The notes beneath the pieces are model-generated. The model saw only the letters and a program-made list of their open reading frames with translations. It was not told where the DNA came from and made no database searches. DNA of 64,000 bases from Agromyces terreus (GTDB taxonomy: Bacteria; Actinomycetota; Actinomycetes; Actinomycetales; Microbacteriaceae): assembly GCF_009749465.1 (NCBI RefSeq), contig NZ_WBIS01000001.1, positions 806,001 through 870,000 of the forward strand, read 5' to 3'. A program made the translations under genes and the position numbers. This document shows, piece by piece, positions 17,861 to 26,770 of the stretch. Numbering within the stretch: position 1 is the stretch's first letter; the number at the start of each line of letters is the position of its first letter.

Positions 17861-20443
17861 CTAAGCCTCGGGTGTTTCCAGTTCGATGTCCCTCACCTCG
17901 AACTCGTCGGCGACGACGAACTCGAGGTCGGCGATGCGCCCCACCGCACGCAGGTCGGATGCCACGGCCTCGAGCAGCGCGATCGTCGCCGCGGGCGCCG
18001 CGATGACGGCACGCGTCACGGGGGTCTTCTGCGAGGCCTTCGCAGCGGTCTTGGCGCGGCGGATGCCCGTGAGCGCGAGGCTCGAGAGCTCGAGCAGCTC
18101 GGGGCCGGCCTCTGCGCGGGCCGCGAGCTCGTCGAGCGCCGGCCACGCTGCATGGTGCACCGAGCCCTCGTTCGACCAGCTCCAGACCTCTTCGGTCGCG
18201 AACGGGATGACCGGTGCGAACAGACGGAGCAGGACGGCGAGCGCGGTCTTCAGCGCGGCGACGGCGGAGGCCTGCTCGGAACTGGCCTCGCCGTAGGCGC
18301 GCTCCTTGACGAGCTCGAGGTAGTCGTCGCAGAAGGTCCAGAAGAAGCTCTCCGACAGCTCGAGGGCGCGGGCGTGGTCGTAGGACTCGAGTGCCTTCGT
18401 CGCCTTCGAGACGACCTCGGCGAGTTCGGCGAGCATGCTGCGATCGACGGCGACGGTCACCGCGGCATCCGCAGCGCCCTCGAACCCGAGGATGAACTTG
18501 GCGGCGTTCAGCACCTTGATGGCGAGACGGCGGCCGATCTTGACCTGCGTGGGATTCTGCGGGTCGAACGCAGCGTCGGTGCCGAGGCGCGAGGATGCCG
18601 CCCAGTAGCGCACCGCGTCGGAACCATGCTGCTCGAGGAGGCCGGCCGGGGTGACGACGTTGCCCTTCGACTTCGACATCTTCTTGCGGTCGGGGTCGAC
18701 GATGAAGCCCGAGATCGAGGCGTCGCTCCACGGGGCCGTGCCGTGCTCGAGCTCGGCGCGCAGCGTCGAGGAGAACAGCCAGGTGCGGATGATGTCCTGA
18801 CCCTGCGGGCGCAGCGAGTAGGGGAACACGAGATCGAAGAGCTCGGGGTCGCGCTCCCATCCGCCGGCGAGCTGCGGGGTGAGCGACGACGTCGCCCAGG
18901 TGTCCATGACGTCGTGCTCGCCGATGAACCCGCCGGGCGCGCCGCGCTGGGCCTCGTCGTAGCCCGGAGCCGGCGCCGACGACGGGTCGATGGGCAGGAG
19001 GTCGCGGGTGGCGACGATCGGCTCGTCGAACTTCGGGTCGCCGGCCTCGTCGAGCGGGTACCAGACGGGGATCGGCACGCCGAAGAACCGCTGCCGCGAG
19101 ACCAGCCAGTCGCCCGAGAGGCCGCCGACCCAGTTCTCGTAGCGCACGCGCATGAAGTCGGGGTGCCAGTCGATCGAGCGGCCGTGCTCGAGCAGACGCT
19201 CCTTCAGGCCTGCGTCACGGGCGCCGTTGCTGATGTACCACTGCCGCGTCGAGACGATCTCGAGCGGGCGGTCGCCCTTCTCGAAGAACTTCACGGGGTG
19301 CGTGATCGCCTTGGGCTCCTCGAGCAGGTCGCCGGAGCCGCGCAGCAACTCGACCACGGCCGCCTTGGCGGAGAAGGTCGTCTTGCCCGCGAGCTCGGCG
19401 AAGGCCGCGCGGCCGGCCTCGGAGGTGATCGCCTCGGGCGCCTCGGCGATGATGCGGCCGTCGAACCCGATGATCGCGCGGTTGGGCAGGTCGAGCTCGC
19501 GCCACCAGACGACGTCGGTCACGTCGCCGAAGGTGCAGATCATGGCGATGCCGGTGCCCTTGTCCTTCTGGGCGAGGTGGTGGGCGAGCACGGGGACCTC
19601 GACGCCGAACACGGGCGAGGTCACGGTGGTGCCGAACAGGGGCTGGTAGCGCTCGTCGTCGGGGTGGGCGACCAGGGCGACGCACGCCGCGATGAGCTCG
19701 GGGCGGCTCGTCTCAATCTCGACCGTGCCGCCGTCGGGACGGTGGAAGGAGACGCGGTGGTAGTGGCCGGGCTGTTCACGGTCTTCGAGCTCGGCCTGCG
19801 CGACGGCGGTGCGGAACGTGACATCCCACAGCGTCGGCGCGAGCGCCTGGTAGGCCTCGCCGCGCTCGACGTTGCGCACGAAGGCGAGCTGCGAGGTGAA
19901 GATCGCCTCGTCGGCGATGGTGCGGTAGGTCTGCTTCCAGTCGACCGAGAGTCCGAGCGTGCGCCAGAGCGCCTCGAACTGCTGTTCGTCTTCGACGGTG
20001 AGGCGTTCGCAGAGCTCGATGAAGTTGCGACGGCTGATGGGCTTCTGGTCGGCGGCCTTGGTGGACTTGCCGTCACCGCCCTCGAACGGCGGCACGAAGC
20101 CGGCCTCGTAGGGCAGCGTGGGATCGCAGCGGACGCCGTAGTAGTTCTGCACGCGACGCTCGGTGGGCAGTCCGTTGTCGTCCCAGCCCATCGGGTAGAA
20201 GACGTGCTTGCCGCGCATGCGCTGGAAGCGGGCCATCACGTCGGTGTGCGTGTACGAGAAGACGTGGCCGATGTGCAGCGAGCCGGAGGCCGTGGGCGGG
20301 GGCGTGTCGATCGAGAAGATCGTCTCGCGGGTGGCAGCTTCGCGCGGGAAGGCGTAGACGCCGTCGCGCTCCCAGGCTTCGGACCAGACCGTCTCGAGCC
20401 CTTCGAGGGCGGGCTTGTCGGGAATGCGCGACGTGTCGGTCAT
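17861..20443 (-). CDS. valS: Valyl-tRNA synthetase
   Basis: ValRS charges tRNA-Val with valine. It is a class I synthetase with a CP1 editing domain. The 860-aa protein has PPPTASGSLHIGH with HIGH at residues 57-60 and KMSKSKGNV at about 588. The ATG at 20443 (MTDTSRIPDKP) is chosen because CGGAGC lies at good spacing; a GTG 9 codons upstream has no such site. The C-terminus ends FEVRDIELETPEA without the long charged coiled-coil arm seen in E. coli-type ValRS, which fits the archaeal-like ValRS branch found in some actinobacteria. The GNAT gene follows 8 bp downstream. Confidence 0.96.
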   Translation of the reverse strand: MTDTSRIPDKPALEGLETVWSEAWERDGVYAFPREAATRETIFSIDTPPPTASGSLHIGHVFSYTHTDVMARFQRMRGKHVFYPMGWDDNGLPTERRVQNYYGVRCDPTLPYEAGFVPPFEGGDGKSTKAADQKPISRRNFIELCERLTVEDEQQFEALWRTLGLSVDWKQTYRTIADEAIFTSQLAFVRNVERGEAYQALAPTLWDVTFRTAVAQAELEDREQPGHYHRVSFHRPDGGTVEIETSRPELIAACVALVAHPDDERYQPLFGTTVTSPVFGVEVPVLAHHLAQKDKGTGIAMICTFGDVTDVVWWRELDLPNRAIIGFDGRIIAEAPEAITSEAGRAAFAELAGKTTFSAKAAVVELLRGSGDLLEEPKAITHPVKFFEKGDRPLEIVSTRQWYISNGARDAGLKERLLEHGRSIDWHPDFMRVRYENWVGGLSGDWLVSRQRFFGVPIPVWYPLDEAGDPKFDEPIVATRDLLPIDPSSAPAPGYDEAQRGAPGGFIGEHDVMDTWATSSLTPQLAGGWERDPELFDLVFPYSLRPQGQDIIRTWLFSSTLRAELEHGTAPWSDASISGFIVDPDRKKMSKSKGNVVTPAGLLEQHGSDAVRYWAASSRLGTDAAFDPQNPTQVKIGRRLAIKVLNAAKFILGFEGAADAAVTVAVDRSMLAELAEVVSKATKALESYDHARALELSESFFWTFCDDYLELVKERAYGEASSEQASAVAALKTALAVLLRLFAPVIPFATEEVWSWSNEGSVHHAAWPALDELAARAEAGPELLELSSLALTGIRRAKTAAKASQKTPVTRAVIAAPAATIALLEAVASDLRAVGRIADLEFVVADEFEVRDIELETPEA

Positions 20444-20509
20444 GATGCTCCGGTTCGATATCGGCGGCACCGAGTCAGTGGTGAGGTGCCTGAATGTTGA
20501 CGCTCAAGC

Positions 20510-22291
20510 CTAGCGGTTCGTTCCGGGGGCACGGGGGACGAGGCGCGGCGAATCCCGGATGAGCGCGGCGGTGGCCTCGTGCTGCGGCGACGTGAAGACC
20601 CGATCGGCGTCGCCCTGTTCGATGATGCGCCCGCTGCGCATGACGGCGATCGTGTCGCTCATGTGGCGGATCACGCCGAGGTCGTGCGAGATGAGCAGGA
20701 TCGCGAGGCCGTGCTTGCGCTGGAGCTCGTCGAACAGGTCGAGAACGCGCGCCTGAACGGTGGCGTCGAGCGCCGAGACGGGCTCGTCGCAGACGAGGAT
20801 CCCGGGTGAGCCCGCCAGGGCGCGCGCGATGGCGACGCGTTGGCGCTGGCCTCCGGAGAGGGCGAGCGGATGCCGCGCCGCGAGCTCGGGGGAGAGATGC
20901 ACCTGTTCGAGGAGCGCCGCGACCGCGGCATCCGATGCCGGCATGCGCGCGGCGCCCAGCGCGTCGCGGAGGATGCGGCGCACGCTCCAGCGGGGATCGA
21001 ACGAGCCGAGCGCATCCTGGTAGACGGCGCCGATGCGCGGGCGCAGCGGCCGTCGGTCGCGTTCGACGAGCGTCGACCAGGCTCCGCCGTCGAGGCGCAC
21101 CTCGCCGGCGTCGGGCGGGGTGAGGCCGAGCACGAGTCGCGCGAGGGTGCTCTTGCCCGACCCCGACTCGCCGACCAGCCCGAGCGTGCGTCCGCGGTGG
21201 AGCCGGAACGACGCATCGGCGACCGCGTGCACGGCGGTCGCACCCGATCCGAACGACTTCGCGAGCCCGAAGCCCTCGAGCACGGGCGCCTCTGCATCGC
21301 GAGCCACGCGCGGGTCGGCCGACATCGGAGGCGCTTCCGCAGGGGCCGCCTCGACCGGTCGGCGTCCGCCCGCTGCCGCCGTTCCGTCTGCGCTCGGAGC
21401 CGAAGGCGCGACGGGCGGCTCGGGATCGGCCGCCGCGGCGCGGGAGAGGGCCTCGCCCCTCGGCACATCGGTCGGCACCGCGGCGATGAGGGCTCGGGTG
21501 ATCGGATGCCGCGGCGCGCCGAGGATCTCGGCCGCCGGGCCCTGCTCCACGACGCGCCCGTCGTGCAGGACCACGACGTGGTCGGCGACACGGGAGACGA
21601 CGGCGAGGTCGTGGCTGATCAGGAGCACGCCGGTGCCGCGGTCGCGAGCCTCCTCGAGCAGGCCGAGCACGCGGGCCTGCACGCCGACGTCGAGCGCCGT
21701 CGTGGGTTCGTCGGCGATGAGGAGCGGCGGATCGAGGGCGAGGGCGGCCGCGATGAGGGCCCGCTGCCGCATGCCGCCGGAGAGCTCGCCGGAGCGTCGG
21801 TCGATCGCGAGCGCCGGGTGCGGCATGCCGACGAGTTCGAGGAGCTCGAGCGCCCGCGCGCGGGCCTCGGCCGGCGGCATCCGCAGGTGGATCCGGAGCG
21901 GGTCGGCGATCTCCCGGCCGATGGTGCGCAGCGGGTCGAGCGAGACGAGCGCGTCCTGGAGCACGAGGCCGGCGCTCGCGCCCCGCACGCGGCGCCACGC
22001 TCGCTCGTCGGCGTTCCGGAGGTCCGCCCCCGCGACCGAGAGGCGTTCGGCGTGCACGCGTGCGGTGCGTCCGGCGAGGCCGAGCAGGGCGCGGGCGGTC
22101 ACGCTCTTGCCGGACCCGGACTCGCCGACGACGGCGACGCACCGCCCGGGTGCGACGGCCAGGTCGATGTCGTGCACCACGTCGCGTCGCCTGCGCCCCT
22201 CGCTGAAGGAGATCGAGAGCCCGGTCACCTCGAGCACCGGCCCAGGGCCGTCCGTTCGCGGCGGGGACAGGGCCGCCGTGCCGGCGCTCAT
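20510..22291 (-). CDS. ABC transporter ATP-binding protein with two fused ATPase domains (peptide/nickel type)
   Basis: This is the energising component of a peptide- or nickel-type importer. In one 593-aa chain it carries two ATPase domains, equivalent to separate DppD and DppF proteins. Walker A GESGSGKS occurs at about residues 56-63 and again at about 374-381. The signatures are SGELSGGMRQRALIAAAL and ALSGGQRQRVAIARAL. An Ala/Pro-rich linker of about 50 residues joins the halves. The ATG at 22291 overlaps the permease stop by 4 bp. It ends the operon SBP-permease-permease-ATPase. Confidence 0.93.
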   Translation of the reverse strand: MSAGTAALSPPRTDGPGPVLEVTGLSISFSEGRRRRDVVHDIDLAVAPGRCVAVVGESGSGKSVTARALLGLAGRTARVHAERLSVAGADLRNADERAWRRVRGASAGLVLQDALVSLDPLRTIGREIADPLRIHLRMPPAEARARALELLELVGMPHPALAIDRRSGELSGGMRQRALIAAALALDPPLLIADEPTTALDVGVQARVLGLLEEARDRGTGVLLISHDLAVVSRVADHVVVLHDGRVVEQGPAAEILGAPRHPITRALIAAVPTDVPRGEALSRAAAADPEPPVAPSAPSADGTAAAGGRRPVEAAPAEAPPMSADPRVARDAEAPVLEGFGLAKSFGSGATAVHAVADASFRLHRGRTLGLVGESGSGKSTLARLVLGLTPPDAGEVRLDGGAWSTLVERDRRPLRPRIGAVYQDALGSFDPRWSVRRILRDALGAARMPASDAAVAALLEQVHLSPELAARHPLALSGGQRQRVAIARALAGSPGILVCDEPVSALDATVQARVLDLFDELQRKHGLAILLISHDLGVIRHMSDTIAVMRSGRIIEQGDADRVFTSPQHEATAALIRDSPRLVPRAPGTNR

Positions 22292-23142
22292 CGTGCGGCC
22301 CCGTCGCGCGCGGCGAGCACTCGACCGAGCACCGTGGTCGTGATGGTGGTGAGCACGATCATCAGGCCGGGGAACACCGTCAGCCACCACGCGGTGGTGA
22401 TGTAGGTGCGACCCGCCGCCAGCATCGCGCCCCATTCCGCGGCCGGCGGCTGAGCGCCGAGGCCCAGGTAGCTGAGGGCCGACGCCCAGACGACCGCCTG
22501 CCCGATGCCGAGCGTCGCGAGCACCGTGATCGGCGCGAGCGCGTTCGGGAGGATGTGGCGCAGGAGCACCCGGCCCCGACCGTGGCCGAGCACCCGGGCC
22601 GCTTCCACGTAGGAGCTGCCGCGGACGCGCACGAGTTCGCCGCGGATGATGCGTGCGTAGCCCGGCGCCGTCGAGAGGCCGACGGCGATCGTCGCAGTGA
22701 CCGGACCCGGCCCCCACAGCACGATGATGAGCAGGGCGAGCAGGATCCCGGGGAAGGCGAAGAGCACCTCGTTGACCCGTCCGACCGCGAAGTCGAGCAC
22801 TCGCCCTCCGAGTCCGGCGAGGGCGCCGAGGAGCAGGCCGAGCGCGAGTCCGATGGCCGTCGCGCTGACGCCGATGAGCAAGGATGCCGCGGTGCCCTCG
22901 ACCACCCGGCTGTAGACGTCGCGGCCGGACTCGTCGGTGCCGAACCAGTGGGCCGGCGAGGGCGGGTCGAAGGCGTCCCGCGGCGCGATGGCATCGGGGT
23001 CGTACGGCTGGAGCACGGCCGGCCAGGCCGTCGCGACGATGAGGTACGCGACGAAGGCGAGCGCGAGCATGGTGCCGACGCGCGGGGGCCGGGGGAGCGC
23101 GCGACCCGAGACCGCGCGGTTGGACAGTTCGAGATCGCTCAT
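22288..23142 (-). CDS. ABC transporter permease, DppC type
   Basis: This is the second membrane subunit of the importer, 284 aa with about six helices. The EAA loop that docks the ATPase is visible as SSYVEAARVLGHGRGRVLLRHILPNALAPI (contact region near the C-terminal third). The N-terminal HWFGTDESGRDVYSR stretch is a DppC/OppC hallmark. Its ATG overlaps the upstream permease stop (ATGA), and its own stop overlaps the ATPase start. Confidence 0.92.
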   Translation of the reverse strand: MSDLELSNRAVSGRALPRPPRVGTMLALAFVAYLIVATAWPAVLQPYDPDAIAPRDAFDPPSPAHWFGTDESGRDVYSRVVEGTAASLLIGVSATAIGLALGLLLGALAGLGGRVLDFAVGRVNEVLFAFPGILLALLIIVLWGPGPVTATIAVGLSTAPGYARIIRGELVRVRGSSYVEAARVLGHGRGRVLLRHILPNALAPITVLATLGIGQAVVWASALSYLGLGAQPPAAEWGAMLAAGRTYITTAWWLTVFPGLMIVLTTITTTVLGRVLAARDGAAR

Positions 23143-24092
23143 GTCGCACCGCCCGAGTGGGTCGTGCGCGGATCCGCGAGCCGCGAGACGACGTCGGTCG
23201 CGATCGTCATGAGCACGTAGACGAGGGCGACCACCAGCACGACGCCGACGACCACCGGCACGTCGCGCAGTTCCGTCGCGCGGAGCAGGGTGCGGCCGAG
23301 GCCCGGCCTGGCGAACACGGTCTCGACGACGACCGCACCCGAGATGAGGTAGCCGACCGCCCACCCCGAGAGGTTGATCGCCGGCAGCGCGGCGTGGCGC
23401 AGCGCGTGGCGGAAGCGCAGGCCCGCGGCGGTCTCGCCGCGGGCGGCGGCCGAGACGGCGAAGGGCTCCTCGAGCGCCTGCAGCATCTGCTCGCGCATGA
23501 GCTGGGCGAGGAATCCCGCGAGCGGGACGGCGAGCGTGACGACGGGCAGCACGAGCCCGGATGCCGCGTCGTTCGAGACGGGAGGCAGCCAACCGAGCGC
23601 GGTGGAGAACACGGCGATGAGCACCGTCGCAAGCCAGAAATGCGGAAGCGCCGCCGCGGTGAGCTCGAGCCCTCCGGCGATCGCGCGGCCCGCCCGCCCG
23701 GCCGAGGTCGACCAGAGCGCGAGCGCGACGGCGAGCACCCAGGCGACCACGAGGGCGAGCAGCGCGAGCACGAGGGTGCCGAGGATCTGGCCGCCGATCA
23801 GCCCGGCCACCGGCGTCTTCAAGGCGTAGGAGTCGCCGAGATCGCCGCTCAGCAGGCGACCGAGCATCGCGGCGTACTGCACGAGCAACGGCTGGTCGAG
23901 CCCGTAGTCGGCGCGCACCCGGTCGAGCGCCTCCTGCGAGGCCTGAGAGCCCGGCCCCCCGAGGATCGCCTGGGCCGGATCGCCGGGAACGAGGTGGATC
24001 GCGAAGAAGGTCAGCGTGGCGACGGCCCACAGCACGAACACCGCTCCGGCGAGTCGCAGTGCGACCCGCCGGAGGACGCGGCTCCGTGGCAT
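23139..24092 (-). CDS. ABC transporter permease, DppB type
   Basis: This is the first membrane subunit of the importer. The 317-aa protein begins MPRSRVLRRVALRLAGAV and enters a first helix ending FFAIHLVPGDP, the DppB/OppB hallmark. A large periplasm-side loop, further helices and an EAA-type loop (AAARGETAAGLRFRHALRHA) follow. The ATG at 24092 lies 4 bp after the stop of the binding-protein gene. An upstream in-frame start would overlap that gene, so it is less likely. Confidence 0.92.
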   Translation of the reverse strand: MPRSRVLRRVALRLAGAVFVLWAVATLTFFAIHLVPGDPAQAILGGPGSQASQEALDRVRADYGLDQPLLVQYAAMLGRLLSGDLGDSYALKTPVAGLIGGQILGTLVLALLALVVAWVLAVALALWSTSAGRAGRAIAGGLELTAAALPHFWLATVLIAVFSTALGWLPPVSNDAASGLVLPVVTLAVPLAGFLAQLMREQMLQALEEPFAVSAAARGETAAGLRFRHALRHAALPAINLSGWAVGYLISGAVVVETVFARPGLGRTLLRATELRDVPVVVGVVLVVALVYVLMTIATDVVSRLADPRTTHSGGAT

Positions 24093-24096
24093 CCGC

Positions 24097-25749
24097 TCAG
24101 TCTGCCAGCCAGGCGTCGGCGAAGGTCGGCGTCGACACGGTCGGCATCGCACGCGCGCCCTGGAGCTTCGGCGAGTGCAGGAAGTGGTTCTGCTGGTCGT
24201 AGAGCGGGAGGGCGTAGAAGCCGCCGAGGATGATCTGCTGCGCCTGCTCGTAGAGCGACGCCCGCGCGTCGGGATCGGACTCGGATGCCGCGGCCGTGAG
24301 CAGCGCGTCGAGGTCGGGGTCGTCGAGCTGGGCGAGGTTCGCGAAGTAGCCGCTCGGCGCGGGCGTGATGCTGTCGGAGTGGTACAGGATGCGCAGGACG
24401 TCGGGCCCGACCTTCGTGTAGGGGGCGCTCACGAGTTCGTACTCGTGCGCGGCGAGCGCGCCGTACCAGCTCGAGAGGTCGACCGGTTCGAGCTGCACGT
24501 CGAAGCCGGCCTGCTTCGCGGTCGCCTGCACCTGCTCGAAGAGGGACTGCTCCGCGGGGATCGACTGGTTCGTCGAGACCGGGAAGCGCAGCGTGAGGGG
24601 CACGCCGTCCTTCGAACGGATGCCGTCGGCGTCGCGCTCGGTCCAGCCCGCTTCGTCGAGCAGGGCCTCGGCGGCGTCGAGGTCGGTGCCGAAGAGGGCG
24701 TCGTCGGAATACGCGAGGGGCTCGACGCTCGAGAGGACCGAGAAGGAGCGTGCCGCGGTGCCGAAGAAGAGGGCGTCGATGCCGTCGTTCACGTCGACGG
24801 CCCGGATGAACGCCTCGCGGACCCGGACGTCGTCGAACGGCGCCTGCCCGGAGTTCAGCTCGATGCGGTTCGACGCGCCGGGCCGGGGTGCGTCGATCTC
24901 GACGAGCGTGCCCGTCTTCGAGGCCTGGTCGAGGGTGTCGGGCTGGGCGTTGTCGATGACGTCGACCTCCCCGGCCTGGAGCGCGGCGTACCGCGACGCG
25001 GAGTCGGGGATGAAGCGCCACTCGATGCCGTCGAGGTACGCGGCGCCCTCGTGCGCGCGATCGGCCGGGCCGGAGTCGTAGTCGTCGTTGCGCACGAGCG
25101 ACACGTGGTCCTGCGGGACCCAGCCGTCGACGACGAAGGGACCGGTGCCGATCGGTGCGGCGCAGTTCTCGTCCATGCCGCGGGCGATGCCCGCGGGCGA
25201 CTCGATGGCGGTCCACGGCTGCGAGAGCGACTCGAGGAGCGCGCTGTCGGGGACCGTGAGGTGGAAACGCGCGACCGTGTCGCTCACGGCCTCGACCGAG
25301 GCGACCTTGCCGAGCGCGAGGTACCCGGTCGACGACTGCGTGTCGGGGTTCTGGAGGTGCTCGACGTTGACCTTGACCGCCTCGGCGTTCAGCGGCGTGC
25401 CGTCGGTGAACGAGACGTCGTCGCGGAGCGTGAAGTCCCAGGTGAGCCCGTCGTCGCTCGCCGTCCACTGCGTGGCGAGCCAGGGGATGACCTCGCCGTC
25501 CTCGTCGAGCGAGACGAGCGATTCGAGGAACTGGCCGGCGATGAGGGCCTGCGGGTAGTTGCCGCCCACATGCGGATCGAGGCAGGTGGGCTCGGCGTCG
25601 CCGGAGGCGTACACGAGGGTGCCGCCCTCGACGGGCTCGCCGGTGGCCGCGGCGTCGCCGTCCGACGGAGCGCACCCGGCCAACAGGATCGCGCCGGACG
25701 CGACGAGCGCAAGGGCGGGAAGGGAACGGATGCTGCGACGCGACGACAT
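24097..25749 (-). CDS. Extracellular solute-binding lipoprotein, family 5 (peptide/nickel)
   Basis: This lipid-anchored binding protein of the SBP_bac_5 family captures the substrate for the adjoining importer. The 550-aa precursor has a lipoprotein signal with lipobox LLAGC and the lipidated Cys at residue 26. Typical segments are the N-terminal PTCLDPHVGGNY and the central WTFxL-like region (LTWDFTLRDDVSF). The ATG at 25749 is chosen because it gives the signal peptide and follows AGAGGAG; upstream in-frame Met codons would bury it. Substrate unknown: oligopeptides or other family-5 ligands. The gene diverges from the TetR gene across 70 bp. Confidence 0.92.
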   Translation of the reverse strand: MSSRRSIRSLPALALVASGAILLAGCAPSDGDAAATGEPVEGGTLVYASGDAEPTCLDPHVGGNYPQALIAGQFLESLVSLDEDGEVIPWLATQWTASDDGLTWDFTLRDDVSFTDGTPLNAEAVKVNVEHLQNPDTQSSTGYLALGKVASVEAVSDTVARFHLTVPDSALLESLSQPWTAIESPAGIARGMDENCAAPIGTGPFVVDGWVPQDHVSLVRNDDYDSGPADRAHEGAAYLDGIEWRFIPDSASRYAALQAGEVDVIDNAQPDTLDQASKTGTLVEIDAPRPGASNRIELNSGQAPFDDVRVREAFIRAVDVNDGIDALFFGTAARSFSVLSSVEPLAYSDDALFGTDLDAAEALLDEAGWTERDADGIRSKDGVPLTLRFPVSTNQSIPAEQSLFEQVQATAKQAGFDVQLEPVDLSSWYGALAAHEYELVSAPYTKVGPDVLRILYHSDSITPAPSGYFANLAQLDDPDLDALLTAAASESDPDARASLYEQAQQIILGGFYALPLYDQQNHFLHSPKLQGARAMPTVSTPTFADAWLAD

Positions 25750-25807
25750 GCGGGACGTGACTCCTCTGGGGATGTGGGGGAGGCGGACGAGGTTTCCGTA
25801 CTCAGTC

Positions 25808-25813
25808 CATAAT
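25808..25813 (+). promoter_or_regulatory. -10 box for leaderless tetR, inside a likely operator region
   Basis: CATAAT ends 6 nt before the tetR ATG at 25820, as for leaderless mRNAs. It lies within ACTCA...TGAGT (25800-25817), a 5-bp inverted repeat that could be the operator read by the TetR protein itself. The repeat also lies upstream of the divergent ABC operon, so one site could control both. Confidence 0.45.
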
Positions 25814-25819
25814 GAGTCT

Positions 25820-26476
25820 ATGACGGAATCCGACCGACTCGGCACCGCGTCCGGCGGAGCGGGCACCAGATCGCGCGGCGGGCGTCCTCGCGCGTCCTCC
25901 CGGCGCACGCTCGAGGACGCCGCGAGCGAGCTGTTCCTCGAGCAGGGCTACGCCCGGACGACGATCGACCAGATCGCCCAGCGCGCCGGAGTCGGGCGCA
26001 ACACCTTCTTCAATTACTTCGCCGCGAAGTCCGACCTGCTCTGGCTCGACGCCGACGAGACGATCTCCGCCCTGCCCGAGATCCTCGGCGCCGCGCCGCA
26101 CGACCTCGCCCCCTCGTCCGCGCTCGAGCACGTGATCGTCGCGCTCGCGGCGCGGCATCCGCACCGTGCCGTGCCGATCGCGCTCAGCCAGCGCGAGCCC
26201 ATGGCGACGCACGAGGAGTTCCTCGCCGCCGGCCTCGCCCGGTTCCTCCTCGTGGCGCGCGAGCTCGCCGACTTCCTCCGCCGCCGCGTCGACGACGACG
26301 TCGACGCGAACAGCGTCAGGGCTGCGGCGAACGCCGCCGCCGCGGCCGCCGCGACGGGTGCCGGGGCGTGGGCGCTCGCGGGGGTCGAACGCGGCGATCT
26401 CACCGTCGCCGTCGCCGCTGCGGTCGCACCGGTGTGCCGCGGCTTCGCGCCCGTCCTCGATCGCCCCGGCCGCTGA
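25820..26476 (+). CDS. TetR/AcrR family transcriptional regulator
   Basis: The 218-aa protein has an N-terminal TetR DNA-binding domain. The helix-turn-helix runs over about residues 48-70 (TIDQIAQRAGVGRNTFFNYF), followed by an Ala-rich ligand-binding region. The N-terminal RGGRPRASSRRT stretch is typical. The ATG at 25820 is supported by a -10 box 6 nt upstream; the longer open frame is out of family. It is divergent from the ABC importer, so it probably controls that operon and itself. The ligand is unknown. Confidence 0.9.
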   Translation: MTESDRLGTASGGAGTRSRGGRPRASSRRTLEDAASELFLEQGYARTTIDQIAQRAGVGRNTFFNYFAAKSDLLWLDADETISALPEILGAAPHDLAPSSALEHVIVALAARHPHRAVPIALSQREPMATHEEFLAAGLARFLLVARELADFLRRRVDDDVDANSVRAAANAAAAAAATGAGAWALAGVERGDLTVAVAAAVAPVCRGFAPVLDRPGR

Positions 26477-26546
26477 TCCGCGGATCGAGCCGCTCCGGGC
26501 GCCGACGCCGTCACACGCCCGGACGACGTCGGGCGCCCGCGACGCG

Positions 26547-26552
26547 TACAAT
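26547..26552 (+). promoter_or_regulatory. -10 box of the ileS leader
   Basis: TACAAT fits the -10 consensus at five of six positions. It places the transcript start at about 26558-26560, just before the T-box stem I. I see no strong -35 hexamer. Confidence 0.5.
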
Positions 26553-26558
26553 CGAGGC

Positions 26559-26765
26559 AACGACGTCGATCCGGCCATCACCGGGGAGTCTTCGGAAGAA
26601 CGCGAACGGATGCCGCAGGCCGCCGTCCGCCAGTAGAACCGAACGGGCCGGCCCGTCACAGCCGTGCAAGAGCGGTCGCGCCCCGGCGCGGCAAGCGAGG
26701 TGGTACCGCGGCGGCGGCCCGAAGGGCCCCGGCGTCCTCGCGGAAGCATTCGTTGATCGAAGGAG
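26559..26765 (+). promoter_or_regulatory. Isoleucine T-box leader, translational type
   Basis: This leader senses uncharged tRNA-Ile and controls ileS translation. The T-box core AGGTGGTACCGCGG lies at 26698-26711; its TGGT bulge (26701-26704) matches the A-CCA end of tRNA-Ile. A short stem I, CCGG-CCATCA-CCGG, holds an ATC specifier codon at 26577-26579. GCGAGG (26695-26700) can pair with CCTCGC (26736-26741). Alternatively the same CCTCG segment can pair with the ileS Shine-Dalgarno GAAGGAG (26759-26765). This is an antisequestrator/sequestrator switch with no U-run terminator, as in other actinobacterial ileS T-boxes with ultrashort stem I. Confidence 0.9.
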
Positions 26766-26770
26766 CCCGC

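Noticed and set aside
18152..20500. 782-codon plus-strand frame opposite valS
   Set aside because: Antisense shadow of valS with the same composition artefact.
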